Assembly (NCBI RefSeq): GCF_000473165.1
Contig: NZ_KI421504.1
Span: 3,795,070 to 3,859,069 of the forward strand
Length of the DNA stretch: 64,000 nt
DNA from: Leisingera aquimarina DSM 24565
GTDB lineage: Bacteria > Pseudomonadota > Alphaproteobacteria > Rhodobacterales > Rhodobacteraceae
Reading direction: 5' to 3'
The position numbers and the translations under genes are program-made. Below are positions 9,451 to 16,902 of this stretch, in pieces; within the stretch, counting starts at the first letter, position 1; the number at the start of each line of letters is the position of its first letter. Under the pieces are notes generated by a model. That model made no database searches, had not been told where the DNA came from, and saw nothing but the letters and a program-made list of their open reading frames with translations.

Positions 9451-9538
9451 GGATGGTTTTCCTGTTTTCTTCCACCCTGCTTCCTATATCACTGGGCGGA
9501 ACTATGAAACGCCCTCTGACACACACCGGAGACATGAA

Positions 9539-10282
9539 ATGAGCGACCGCCGCATCCTGCGCCTGAGTGGTTCCGACGCCCGCAGCTTTCTGCAGGGGCT
9601 GGTGACCAATAACGTGGACCGGCTGGACAGCCCGGACGGCGGGCTGGTCTATGCCGCGCTGCTGACGCCGCAGGGCAAGTATATGGCGGATTTCTTTCTG
9701 GCGCCGGACGGCGATGCGGTGCTCTTGGACGTGGAGGCGTCGCTGGCGGAGGGCCTCATGAAGCGGCTGAACATGTACCGGCTGCGCGCCGATGTGCAGG
9801 TGGAGATGACCGGTCTGCAAGTGAAACGCGGCACAGGTCCAGCGCCTGAGAGCGCCCTGAGTGATCCGCGCCATGCGGCGATGGGCTGGCGGCTCTATGG
9901 CGCTGAAGGCGGCGATGACGGCAGTGATTGGGATGCGGTGCGGGTCGCCCATTGCATCCCTGAGACCAGCGTCGAACTGGGGCCGGAGAGCTATATTCTG
10001 GAGGCCGGGTTCGAAGCGCTGAACGGCGTTGATTTCCGCAAGGGCTGCTATGTTGGCCAGGAGGTGACGGCGCGGATGAAGCACAAGACCGAGCTGCGCA
10101 AGGGGTTCCGCACGGTGGAGGTTGAGGGCACGGCGCCGGTTGGCACTGAGATCACTGCCGGAGGCAAACCCGTGGGCACGCTGTTCACCCAGTCCGGTGG
10201 CAAGGGGATTGCCTATCTGCGGCTTGACCGCGCCAAGGGGGAGATGCTGGCCGCAGACGCCCGCGTCACCTGGCAGGTGTGA
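9539..10282 (+). CDS. ygfZ: Folate-binding YgfZ/GcvT-like protein
   Basis: A 247-residue tetrahydrofolate-binding protein of the GcvT fold that supports Fe-S cluster assembly and repair. The diagnostic KGCYVGQE motif with its conserved cysteine is at about residues 178-185, and the LSGSDARSFLQGLVTNNV N-terminus matches the family. The ATG at 9539 follows CCGGAGACATGAA. It is the last intact chromosomal gene before the accessory region; the gene after it is a 5'-truncated remnant. Confidence 0.93.
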   Translation: MSDRRILRLSGSDARSFLQGLVTNNVDRLDSPDGGLVYAALLTPQGKYMADFFLAPDGDAVLLDVEASLAEGLMKRLNMYRLRADVQVEMTGLQVKRGTGPAPESALSDPRHAAMGWRLYGAEGGDDGSDWDAVRVAHCIPETSVELGPESYILEAGFEALNGVDFRKGCYVGQEVTARMKHKTELRKGFRTVEVEGTAPVGTEITAGGKPVGTLFTQSGGKGIAYLRLDRAKGEMLAADARVTWQV

Positions 10283-10311
10283 TCGGGCTGGCGGACGCAG
10301 TTCTTTCTCTT

Positions 10312-10338
10312 CTGGGCGCGGAGCAATCACGCGCCCAG
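10312..10338 (+). terminator. Hairpin after ygfZ
   Basis: A perfect 9-bp GC-rich stem (10312-10320 with 10330-10338) begins 29 nt after the ygfZ stop. It has no T tract, so it may be a factor-assisted terminator. Base composition changes shortly after it, near 10345-10383. Confidence 0.5.
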
Positions 10339-10373
10339 CCGCGGCATGGCGGCGACAGACTTGGTATGTCTGA

Positions 10374-11000
10374 CATCAGCGCCTACGAAAATCCATCAAA
10401 GACGGGTTTGGACTGGACAAGTCGCAAACCAAGAAATTCGAACGGGCTGAGATACCGATCACATTTGGCCATACTTCAGATCAAGACCTCGCGCGCATTG
10501 CTTTTCTTGATAAAATGTCGAGCTACCCAAAGGAGCTCGATCAGAGCTATCAGTTAAAGTCAGGCACAATTCTGAGCAAAACTGACCCTGAAAACGGTGA
10601 AATCCATTACCTTCTTTGTGTGCAACCACTCTGTGACGCAGTTCGATTGAAGAGACCGACCTACTTCCCACTGCTCAAGTTGCGGAAAGTCAGCATTTCT
10701 GAAAAATTTCGTTTTCCGATAACGGAAGCTGGTGCTTTTGAAGGTTTGACCACGTCGTTCAAACTCTCTGACGTACAAATGGTAAGCTTCGCGCCAGATG
10801 ACAGTAGTCGGGATGTGAGAACAAGTAAGATTGAAAGCGATGCAGATCCCAAAACGTTCAACAGCGATGAAGGCGAATGTTTTACCTGAGTCGCTGAACT
10901 CAAGCCCCACTATGCGGCGGAGGCACAGGCCGCGCTCGCATCGCAAGGTGGCCGTATAGGAAATGATAAGTTTGAATGGCTAAGACGTAAGGCCTCTTAG
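10374..11000 (+). pseudogene. Decayed gene: 5'-truncated and interrupted by an in-frame TGA
   Basis: One reading frame stays protein-like from 10374 to the TAG at 10998-11000 but is broken by TGA at 10887-10889. It starts with no initiation codon just after a stop at 10371. Upstream of the TGA it reads SIKDGFGLDKSQTKKFERA, then LARIAFLDKMSSYP and LLCVQPLCDAVRL. Downstream it reads VAELKPHYA and ends FEWLRRKAS. The TGA sits where a Trp (TGG) would fit (T-W-V-A-E-L-K). The pattern recalls, from memory and with low confidence, the C-terminal part of inactive receiver-domain proteins encoded beside GHKL ATPases. A short ATG-initiated piece (10515-10889, 124 codons) could still be translated. Confidence 0.6.
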
Positions 11001-11356
11001 GTATGCCTAGATTTGGGATCCATATTTTGCTCGAGCTTCTCATGGAAGCCTCGGGCAATTTTGGATCACCTTTGAACACCTCAACCATGAGCAGGATGGC
11101 CGCGCTCGGTGCTTCGACCAAATTGGCTGGCACTCGTTTCGAAGGAGTGGGAACCGCCCAAGTGCCTAGTGTTCGTGGGTGTTTTGGATGCCAGGCAGTT
11201 GAACTGTAGGCGACACCCAGCATTTTTCGCCGAAGCACCCGCCAGATCCGCTACCTGAAACTAAACGCAACAACCGACAAGCTCGTTGCGGACAAATAGC
11301 GTAACGACACACACCAAATAAAGCTTAAGGCACTATTTTTGTTACATTTTGTAGAT

Positions 11357-11371
11357 TGAAATGGTGCCCCC
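11357..11371. repeat. Left direct repeat, candidate attachment site
   Basis: TGAAATGGTGCCCCC is repeated exactly at 23948-23962, where it covers the 3' end (including CCA) of the tRNA-Thr gene. On the minus strand the left copy is embedded in a tRNA-like 3' end: a GTTCGAAC T-loop-like sequence at 11383-11390 precedes the GGGGGGCACCA. This is what integration into the 3' end of a tRNA gene leaves at the far end of an element. Confidence 0.6.
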
Positions 11372-11644
11372 CACGGGAGAAAGTTCGAACACTCTCTTTG
11401 AAGTTCTTCTTGACTGGGAGGACCAACTAAACGGCCTGAACTGGCCCTTGTAGAATGGTGTCGTTCAGCGCCTCACATTCTCCGCGAGGCGCTGCCCCAA
11501 ACTGAAAAGTAGCCAGGATGAGCGGAATGCTATCGTTAAGCGTTGGGCTTGCAGAGTTTCGGGGCACCATCATCATTACTCTCCTATGTCTCATGTGTTC
11601 TTAAGAGGCGTCGAGCAACACGAACAGGGGGCAATCTGAGAATG

Positions 11645-11669
11645 CGGACCGCGAAAGTCTCGCGGTCCG
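11645..11669. terminator. Strong orphan hairpin
   Basis: A perfect 10-bp stem (11645-11654 with 11660-11669), 5-nt loop, followed on the plus strand by TGTTTTG. No plus-strand gene ends just before it. It lies 43 nt beyond the stop of the minus-strand gene at 11712, so it may end that transcript or a plus-strand small RNA. Confidence 0.45.
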
Positions 11670-11711
11670 TGTTTTGATAATGCTACCCAGTGTATTTTTC
11701 GATTGACCGCC

Positions 11712-12116
11712 TTATCCTCTTGTTTCCAGCGAGCAAACCCACCGGCGGGCGTTCGACAGATCGCGCAAAGCTCGATTGGCTGACATAAGACACCGATAGC
11801 AAACAGCTGCACGCCGCATCAGCTCCAGATCACGGTCGAATATTACATCTTCGTCGGTGTAGCATTCGAACGCTCGGTCACCATATCCGGTTCTCATTGC
11901 ATTCATCTCGGCCCGAAGAATGTCACCAATTTGCTCAACCGTGAACAGATCTGATTTCCCCAGAACATCACCATTCTTCAGCTTCCCCAGAAGGCTTCGG
12001 TAAGAAAGGTCGAACGATGGCTCGATCGGTAGCTCCAGTAGCTCGATGGCCTTGGCAAAATCATTGCCTGTCACGAGGCAATGATACGCCATTTCTTCAA
12101 TTTTATCGCGGGACAT
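11712..12116 (-). CDS. Hypothetical accessory protein
   Basis: A 134-residue, acidic, largely helical soluble protein, not recognised. AAAAGGAGACATCC precedes the ATG on the minus strand, an excellent ribosome binding site, so it is probably real. It includes a central segment with many acidic residues (ECYTDEDVIFDRDLELMRR) and a Cys pair around AVCYRCLM. It follows the 125-residue gene at 12208-12585 by 91 bp on the same strand, and both may form a unit at the left end of the element. Confidence 0.6.
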   Translation of the reverse strand: MSRDKIEEMAYHCLVTGNDFAKAIELLELPIEPSFDLSYRSLLGKLKNGDVLGKSDLFTVEQIGDILRAEMNAMRTGYGDRAFECYTDEDVIFDRDLELMRRAAVCYRCLMSANRALRDLSNARRWVCSLETRG

Positions 12117-12207
12117 GGATGTCTCCTTTTCTACCCGTTTTGGTGAATCCAGCGGGAGGCCGAATTCTCAAGCGGTCGGCTGTGGTGAACCGACCGGAAA
12201 CACTGCC

Positions 12208-12585
12208 TCAGGCAGCAAGAAGGTAGTCAGAGAGCGGCTGCTCAGGGGCGCAGTCGATGCGATACAGAAGATCGGTCAGAGCCTCAGTCAGGAGGCAAAT
12301 CTCTTCGACATACGGATCGCTTGGATCCAGATCCGCAAAGTATGCCGCCTCGATGCGGTTTTCGTCGTGCACGTAGTAGAGTGAAAGCAGCTTGTGCAGC
12401 TCCACGATGCCACGCTGAAGACGGCGCGTCATTGACTTTGCACTGCGGATTTCATCCAACAGAGATTGGGTGCGTTTCAACGCAAACTGTCCTGCCAGGA
12501 CGAGCGATGCGCTCTGCAGCGCCTGATCGTGCTGGTAGGCAAAGTCCTGGACTTCACGAAGCGGGTTCAGTGAAAAAATGCACAT
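12208..12585 (-). CDS. Hypothetical helical accessory protein
   Basis: A 125-residue protein predicted mostly alpha-helical, not recognised. The ATG at 12585 (MCIFSLNPLREV) has CACAGGAGATCAACC upstream on the minus strand; an extension to 12630 lacks a ribosome binding site. It has a basic central helix region (RSAKSMTRRLQRG) and an acidic C-terminal half (DLDPSDPYVEE). It is transcribed away from the membrane protein/DndC-like operon, with a 247-bp divergent intergenic region that could carry shared control. Confidence 0.6.
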   Translation of the reverse strand: MCIFSLNPLREVQDFAYQHDQALQSASLVLAGQFALKRTQSLLDEIRSAKSMTRRLQRGIVELHKLLSLYYVHDENRIEAAYFADLDPSDPYVEEICLLTEALTDLLYRIDCAPEQPLSDYLLAA

Positions 12586-12832
12586 GGTTGATCTCCTGTG
12601 CTTTGCCGCCCAACTCTTGGCCGACTTCAAGAGGAAACACAGAGTCTGAGAAAGATTGGTTCTTCGGTTTCACTGGCTTCCAAAGTTGAGATTGGCCAAA
12701 TTTCTGAAACCAAAGCGGAAAAGAGAAACTTCTTTAATCTTGATCCAATCCCCATAGCGCCCGTCCATCATAGGGTGTAGTGAGAAGGGCGATACTCGCC
12801 TCATACTCTATTCACTCAACTGAAGTTCAAAC

Positions 12833-13453
12833 ATGTCGATTGAAACGCTCAAAAATCTTAGATTTCTCGTGCCAGGCATCATCATCTTTTTCTTTTGGGC
12901 GATGCTTGGAAGCTTCACCGGAGACTGGAAGGTTCAGACATCTCTTGCCCCGGACGAGGTAGGGAAAACTGCTTCCGCATTTGTCCTCGGGTTGCTGTAT
13001 TATGTGCTGCCGTTGCGAAATTGGGCCAATCGTCGAAATTACGACGCCGTGAACTCAAACATTACACAGGCGCTGATAAAAATTGGAAGCGATGGTGGGA
13101 ACCCGGGTAAGTCAAGTTGGCAGCAAATCAAGCCGCTGTTCTACAGATTAGTCAATGCAGATGACAGCCTCACCATCCAGTCCAGAAGAGCAATGTTCAA
13201 TGGCTTGTTGTGGACATCATCAGCCGACGCGCGAGTAATCTCGATCATATTTACGATCATATCTGTCGCATACCACTTCGTTTTTGATTCACAGGGAGCT
13301 CTGATGGGAGTGGTTGTATTTTCTGCAATCGCCGCCGTGACGTGGCCAATTTCGTGGGCATTGACGGAAATGCACAAGAGAATTGGCGACGAGCAAATAG
13401 AAATCATTCGCTCCTTTCACTCCAGCGAAGTCAAAGAGTTTTTCAAGAAATGA
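12833..13453 (+). CDS. Four-helix membrane protein, partner of the DndC-like gene
   Basis: A 206-residue integral membrane protein, family not recognised. Hydrophobic segments sit at about residues 11-27, 47-61, 134-151 and 156-177, with a roughly 70-residue soluble region between helices 2 and 3 (NRRNYDAVNSN to DARV) and a basic/acidic C-terminal tail. The stop overlaps the ATG of the next gene (ATGA), so the two proteins are very likely co-translated and functionally linked. The Shine-Dalgarno is weak. It lies in an AT-rich stretch of the island. Confidence 0.75.
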   Translation: MSIETLKNLRFLVPGIIIFFFWAMLGSFTGDWKVQTSLAPDEVGKTASAFVLGLLYYVLPLRNWANRRNYDAVNSNITQALIKIGSDGGNPGKSSWQQIKPLFYRLVNADDSLTIQSRRAMFNGLLWTSSADARVISIIFTIISVAYHFVFDSQGALMGVVVFSAIAAVTWPISWALTEMHKRIGDEQIEIIRSFHSSEVKEFFKK

Positions 13454-14565
13454 GTGAGCAGATATTGCCCGCCATCCAACGCACGAAATCGGCCATAGAA
13501 GAATACCCAGACAAGAACTGGGTCATTGCATACTCAGGAGGCAAGGATTCCACTGCTACCCTGAAGGTGTTCTTGGCAGCGTTTCAGAAAGCAGAGAGAA
13601 AACCATTACGAATTTCCTTAATTTATTGCGATACCGGCGTAGAAAATCCAGTCATAGACTCGTATGTAAAACGCACTCTGAAAAATATCCGTCGAGAGGC
13701 TGAAGACGCGAAGGTTCCACTTAGTGTGGATATTCTAAGCGCGCCCGTTCAGGATCGGTTCTTTGCCAAGGTCGTGGGTCGTGGTTACCCAACGCCTACC
13801 AACAGTTTTCGCTGGTGCACGAAAGCTCTACGAATAAATCCCGTTACTAAGTATATGCGATCCTTCGGTTCAGATGACACCATCGTGGTCCTTGGCAGTC
13901 GGCGCGACGAGAGCCAGCAACGGAAACGGTCAATCCAAAAAAATGGCGACGATTATTGGCAGAAGCAAGGTGGATCTTCAGCAACGATCTATTTGCCAAT
14001 ACTGGACTTCTCAATTTCGGACGTTTGGGATGCCGTATTTTGCCTTGGAACGCCGACTTCGATAGACGCTCGTGAAATCGAAGGCATCTATAGAGATGCC
14101 TCGGGAGAATGCCCTGTGCTTAAGTCCCCCAACTCTCCCCCCTGCGGCAGCGGGCGATTTGGATGCTGGACATGCACAGTGGTGCGCAAAGACCATTCAG
14201 CAACGAAAATGGTAGATGCGGGCTACTCTGAGTTACAACCTTTTTTGGAGTTCCGAAACTGGCTTGCCGAAGTCCGGAATGATGAAAAACGTCGTTGGCC
14301 AGTTCGACGCAATGGAGTTGAGAGGCCGGGGCCTTTCTCAATAGCCGCACGAGAAGAAATTCTCATGGGCTTGTTTCACCTCGAACGGACGACTGGAACC
14401 GAGATCCTTGCCGATGGGGAGCTTGAACACATCTTCATGCTCTGGGAGCGTGACTACGACATAGAACATGAGCTTGGGTTGAGACCCAAAACTTGTCCTA
14501 TTTCCCAGCGGCGGAGAATTCAAAGCCAAAGGACCAAGTCGATGCCTATTCTAATTTCAGCGTAA
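13450..14565 (+). CDS. DndC-like PAPS-reductase-family ATP pyrophosphatase
   Basis: A 371-residue PP-loop protein with SGGKDST at residues 29-35, the adenylate-forming motif of PAPS reductases and DndC. It has FRWCTKALRINP (Cys123), LGSRRDES, and a cysteine cluster in CGSGRFGCWTC (Cys232, 239, 242; also Cys221), the arrangement that binds an Fe-S cluster in DndC, which activates sulfur for DNA phosphorothioation. No dndA, dndD, dndE or ssp gene is visible nearby. Instead the gene is coupled to a four-helix membrane protein and converges on a type I restriction operon. A function in nucleic-acid modification or defence is inference. Confidence 0.8.
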   Translation: MSEQILPAIQRTKSAIEEYPDKNWVIAYSGGKDSTATLKVFLAAFQKAERKPLRISLIYCDTGVENPVIDSYVKRTLKNIRREAEDAKVPLSVDILSAPVQDRFFAKVVGRGYPTPTNSFRWCTKALRINPVTKYMRSFGSDDTIVVLGSRRDESQQRKRSIQKNGDDYWQKQGGSSATIYLPILDFSISDVWDAVFCLGTPTSIDAREIEGIYRDASGECPVLKSPNSPPCGSGRFGCWTCTVVRKDHSATKMVDAGYSELQPFLEFRNWLAEVRNDEKRRWPVRRNGVERPGPFSIAAREEILMGLFHLERTTGTEILADGELEHIFMLWERDYDIEHELGLRPKTCPISQRRRIQSQRTKSMPILISA

Positions 14566-14605
14566 GTTCCTGGAGAACGGCATGCATAGCGGAACTACCA
14601 ACATA

Positions 14606-16048
14606 TCACTCTTCCACCACGCCGAGTTCTTCAGCTACTGACCGGAAGTGCCCCAACGCAGCCTCCAAGTTTTCCACGATTTCTGCCGCCAAGACATCGG
14701 GAGCTGGAAGGGCTTCAATGTCTGCGAGGCTGTCATCTTTGAGCCAGAAGATATCTAAGTTGAGCTTGTCCCTTGCGACCAGCTCATCATAGGTAAATCG
14801 CTTAAAACGCTCAGTTTCCTTCCGCTCTTGGTAGCAACGCACAAAGTCATCCAAGTCTGAGCGAACCAGTAGCTTGGTTTTGAGTGTTTTATGGATATTT
14901 GTCCTGTAGTCGTAGACCCAAAGCTCTTTTGTTTGCACCTCCTTCGACGCAGGTCGTTTGTCAAAGAACAGAACGTTCGCTTTGACGCCAGGGCTATACC
15001 AAATGCCTGTGGGAAGCCGCAGCAGTGTATGGAAGTTGAAACCTTCGAGCAGACGTTTCCGGATACCTTCTCCAGCACGGCCAGCTTCGAAAAGCACGTT
15101 GTCGGGCAGCACAACTCCTGCACGCCCGTGGGCTTCCATCACCGTCATGATGTGCTGAAGGAAGTTGAACTGCTTGTTCGATGTCGTGAATTTGAAATCT
15201 TCGCGCTCGTAATTCTCGCGCTCAGTTGAAACCTGCCCGTCTTCGCCCACTACCTTGTAGCTGGATTTCTTCCCAAATGGTGGGTTGGTCAAAACCACAT
15301 CAAAGCGTTTGCCGTTGTCACCAGATAGAGCGTCTCCCTGGTAGACAGGGCTCCCGCCGTTGCCGACCCCGTGTAGATACAGGTTCATCGCGCAGAGGCG
15401 AACAACTTCGTCCACGATGTCGACGCCGGTGAATGACGTATGTCGCAGGTCACGCAATCTATCGCGATCTTGCGTTTGGCCTTTCATGTGATCGTAGGCA
15501 GAGAGCAAGAACCCACCCGTTCCACAGGCTGGATCACAGACGGTTTCGCCAATTTTCGGGGCAACGCACTCAACAACCGCATCAATTACTGGACGCGGTG
15601 TGAAGTATTGCCCGGCTCCGGAACGCACTTCAGAAGCATTCTTTTCAAGCAAACCCTCATAGATTTGCCCCTTCACATCGACGCCAATGCCGATCCAGGG
15701 ACCTTCCTTGTCGATCAGGCTCACGACGCGGGTGAGTTTCGCTGGGTCCGACAGTTTGTTTTGGGCCTTGCGGAAGATCGTGCCAATCAACCCACCTTCT
15801 TTGGCTAACGCTTCGAGCGTATGGCGATAATGGAGCTCCAACTCGTCACCGGTCTTGCCGGACAGCTGAGACCATTGCCAGTCAGTTGGAATTGCTGAGG
15901 GTTCACCAAGCAAGTCCACGCGTTCCTGGTCCATCTTCAGAAACAGAAGATATGTGATCTGCTCGATGTAGTCGCCATAGGACACGCCCTGGTCCCGCAA
16001 GACATGAGCATAGTTCCAAACCTTGGAGACAAGCTGTTCATTGGTCAT
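14606..16048 (-). CDS. hsdM: Type I restriction-modification DNA methyltransferase subunit
   Basis: A 480-residue N6-adenine methyltransferase, the M subunit of a type I enzyme. An N-terminal helical domain (residues 1-140, HsdM_N type) precedes the SAM-binding motif DPACGTGGF (172-180) and catalytic NPPFG (255-259). The preceding GQYFTPRPVIDAVV is also characteristic. It is the last gene of hsdR-hsdS-X-hsdM; its ATG overlaps the stop of X by four bases. It converges on the DndC-like gene with a 40-bp gap. Confidence 0.95.
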   Translation of the reverse strand: MTNEQLVSKVWNYAHVLRDQGVSYGDYIEQITYLLFLKMDQERVDLLGEPSAIPTDWQWSQLSGKTGDELELHYRHTLEALAKEGGLIGTIFRKAQNKLSDPAKLTRVVSLIDKEGPWIGIGVDVKGQIYEGLLEKNASEVRSGAGQYFTPRPVIDAVVECVAPKIGETVCDPACGTGGFLLSAYDHMKGQTQDRDRLRDLRHTSFTGVDIVDEVVRLCAMNLYLHGVGNGGSPVYQGDALSGDNGKRFDVVLTNPPFGKKSSYKVVGEDGQVSTERENYEREDFKFTTSNKQFNFLQHIMTVMEAHGRAGVVLPDNVLFEAGRAGEGIRKRLLEGFNFHTLLRLPTGIWYSPGVKANVLFFDKRPASKEVQTKELWVYDYRTNIHKTLKTKLLVRSDLDDFVRCYQERKETERFKRFTYDELVARDKLNLDIFWLKDDSLADIEALPAPDVLAAEIVENLEAALGHFRSVAEELGVVEE

Positions 16049-16902
16049 CGCGTTCTAATTGCCTCTTCAAATCTTTTCAGCAGCCAGTGAGCCGTGGAAA
16101 CAACAATCTGCATACGGAACAGGGCATCATCCTTAGTTGTTACGCCTGGATGCGCACCATCGGGGTGCAGTAGCTTCGCCAAGCCCGGAACAAAGGCGTG
16201 CCCATTGCCATCACTGAACTCATGTTTCTCCCGTGAAAGGAAACCCTTATCCGCAAGGAGTTGACGCTTGTGCAAACCGCCCTTTCTCGAGGAAGCTTCA
16301 CTTGGAAACAACTTGTCAGCGATTGTATCCGTTAGCGCCTCAAAGAACGTTCGGATCTGTCCGTTCGCCGCTTCCCAGTTACCCTGAAGGTAGGTTTCTT
16401 TGGCGTTGGTTAGATGTGTTTCCGGTATGGACATGCCAAACCGTGACAACAAGATGTCCACTTCCGAGAACGTCTCAGGTATCGCTGCATATACCGGTGC
16501 CCCGATGCAAATACCGGAAATTTTGACCTTATCGTCTGCCCAAGCACACGTCTCGATCTCTTTCGTCAAAGCGAACCCACTGATGTTCAAGTAGCGTTCA
16601 AGCTTGTCCCATTTCGCGGCAGTGCCATGGTGGTAGTCAATTTTTTTGATTGCCACCTCAATCAAAACCCAACCTAATGCCTTCGTTCCGAAATCGGTCT
16701 CGACTTCGAAATCCGCATTTCGTGATGAAAATCTCTTCAGATTGAGCAGCGTCTTTGCGATTGAGCCCTGGCTTGGCACATAGTCATCCAAACCAAGTTC
16801 CAACAAAATAGTTTCGATCTCGGCGTTTGTCCGAATGCCCTCCAACAAGTCACAAGCCGTAACAACAGCACCTCGGCCTATGTTTGGCAATCTACTACTC
16901 AT
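16045..16902 (-). CDS. Unknown protein encoded inside the type I restriction operon
   Basis: A 285-residue soluble protein, family not recognised, sitting between hsdS and hsdM with ATGA overlaps on both sides if the start is at 16902; a second ATG at 16908 would overlap hsdS by 10 nt. The N-terminal third looks like a small helical domain (LLEGIRTNAEIETILLELGLDD), the middle is mixed, and the C-terminal ~110 residues (from QGNWEAANGQIRTFFEAL) are helical and end with HPDGAHPGV and a long helix. It is translated with the restriction subunits, so a role in control of restriction or as an accessory effector is plausible but unproven. Confidence 0.75.
   Translation of the reverse strand: MSSRLPNIGRGAVVTACDLLEGIRTNAEIETILLELGLDDYVPSQGSIAKTLLNLKRFSSRNADFEVETDFGTKALGWVLIEVAIKKIDYHHGTAAKWDKLERYLNISGFALTKEIETCAWADDKVKISGICIGAPVYAAIPETFSEVDILLSRFGMSIPETHLTNAKETYLQGNWEAANGQIRTFFEALTDTIADKLFPSEASSRKGGLHKRQLLADKGFLSREKHEFSDGNGHAFVPGLAKLLHPDGAHPGVTTKDDALFRMQIVVSTAHWLLKRFEEAIRTR

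Larger units (their letters stand above)
11001..11711. other. 711-bp region without an intact gene
   Basis: No open frame here has a ribosome binding site and protein-like composition. It holds the left tRNA-Thr-end copy (11357-11371), an 8-bp-stem hairpin at 11467-11493 and a 10-bp-stem hairpin at 11645-11669. It is AT-richer than the flanking chromosome and probably contains the left boundary of the integrative element. Confidence 0.5.

Noticed and set aside
16045-16902. HEPN-type RNase in gene X
   Set aside because: The C-terminal helices looked suggestive, but no R-x4-6-H motif is present; the only Arg-His pair there is spaced by eight residues.
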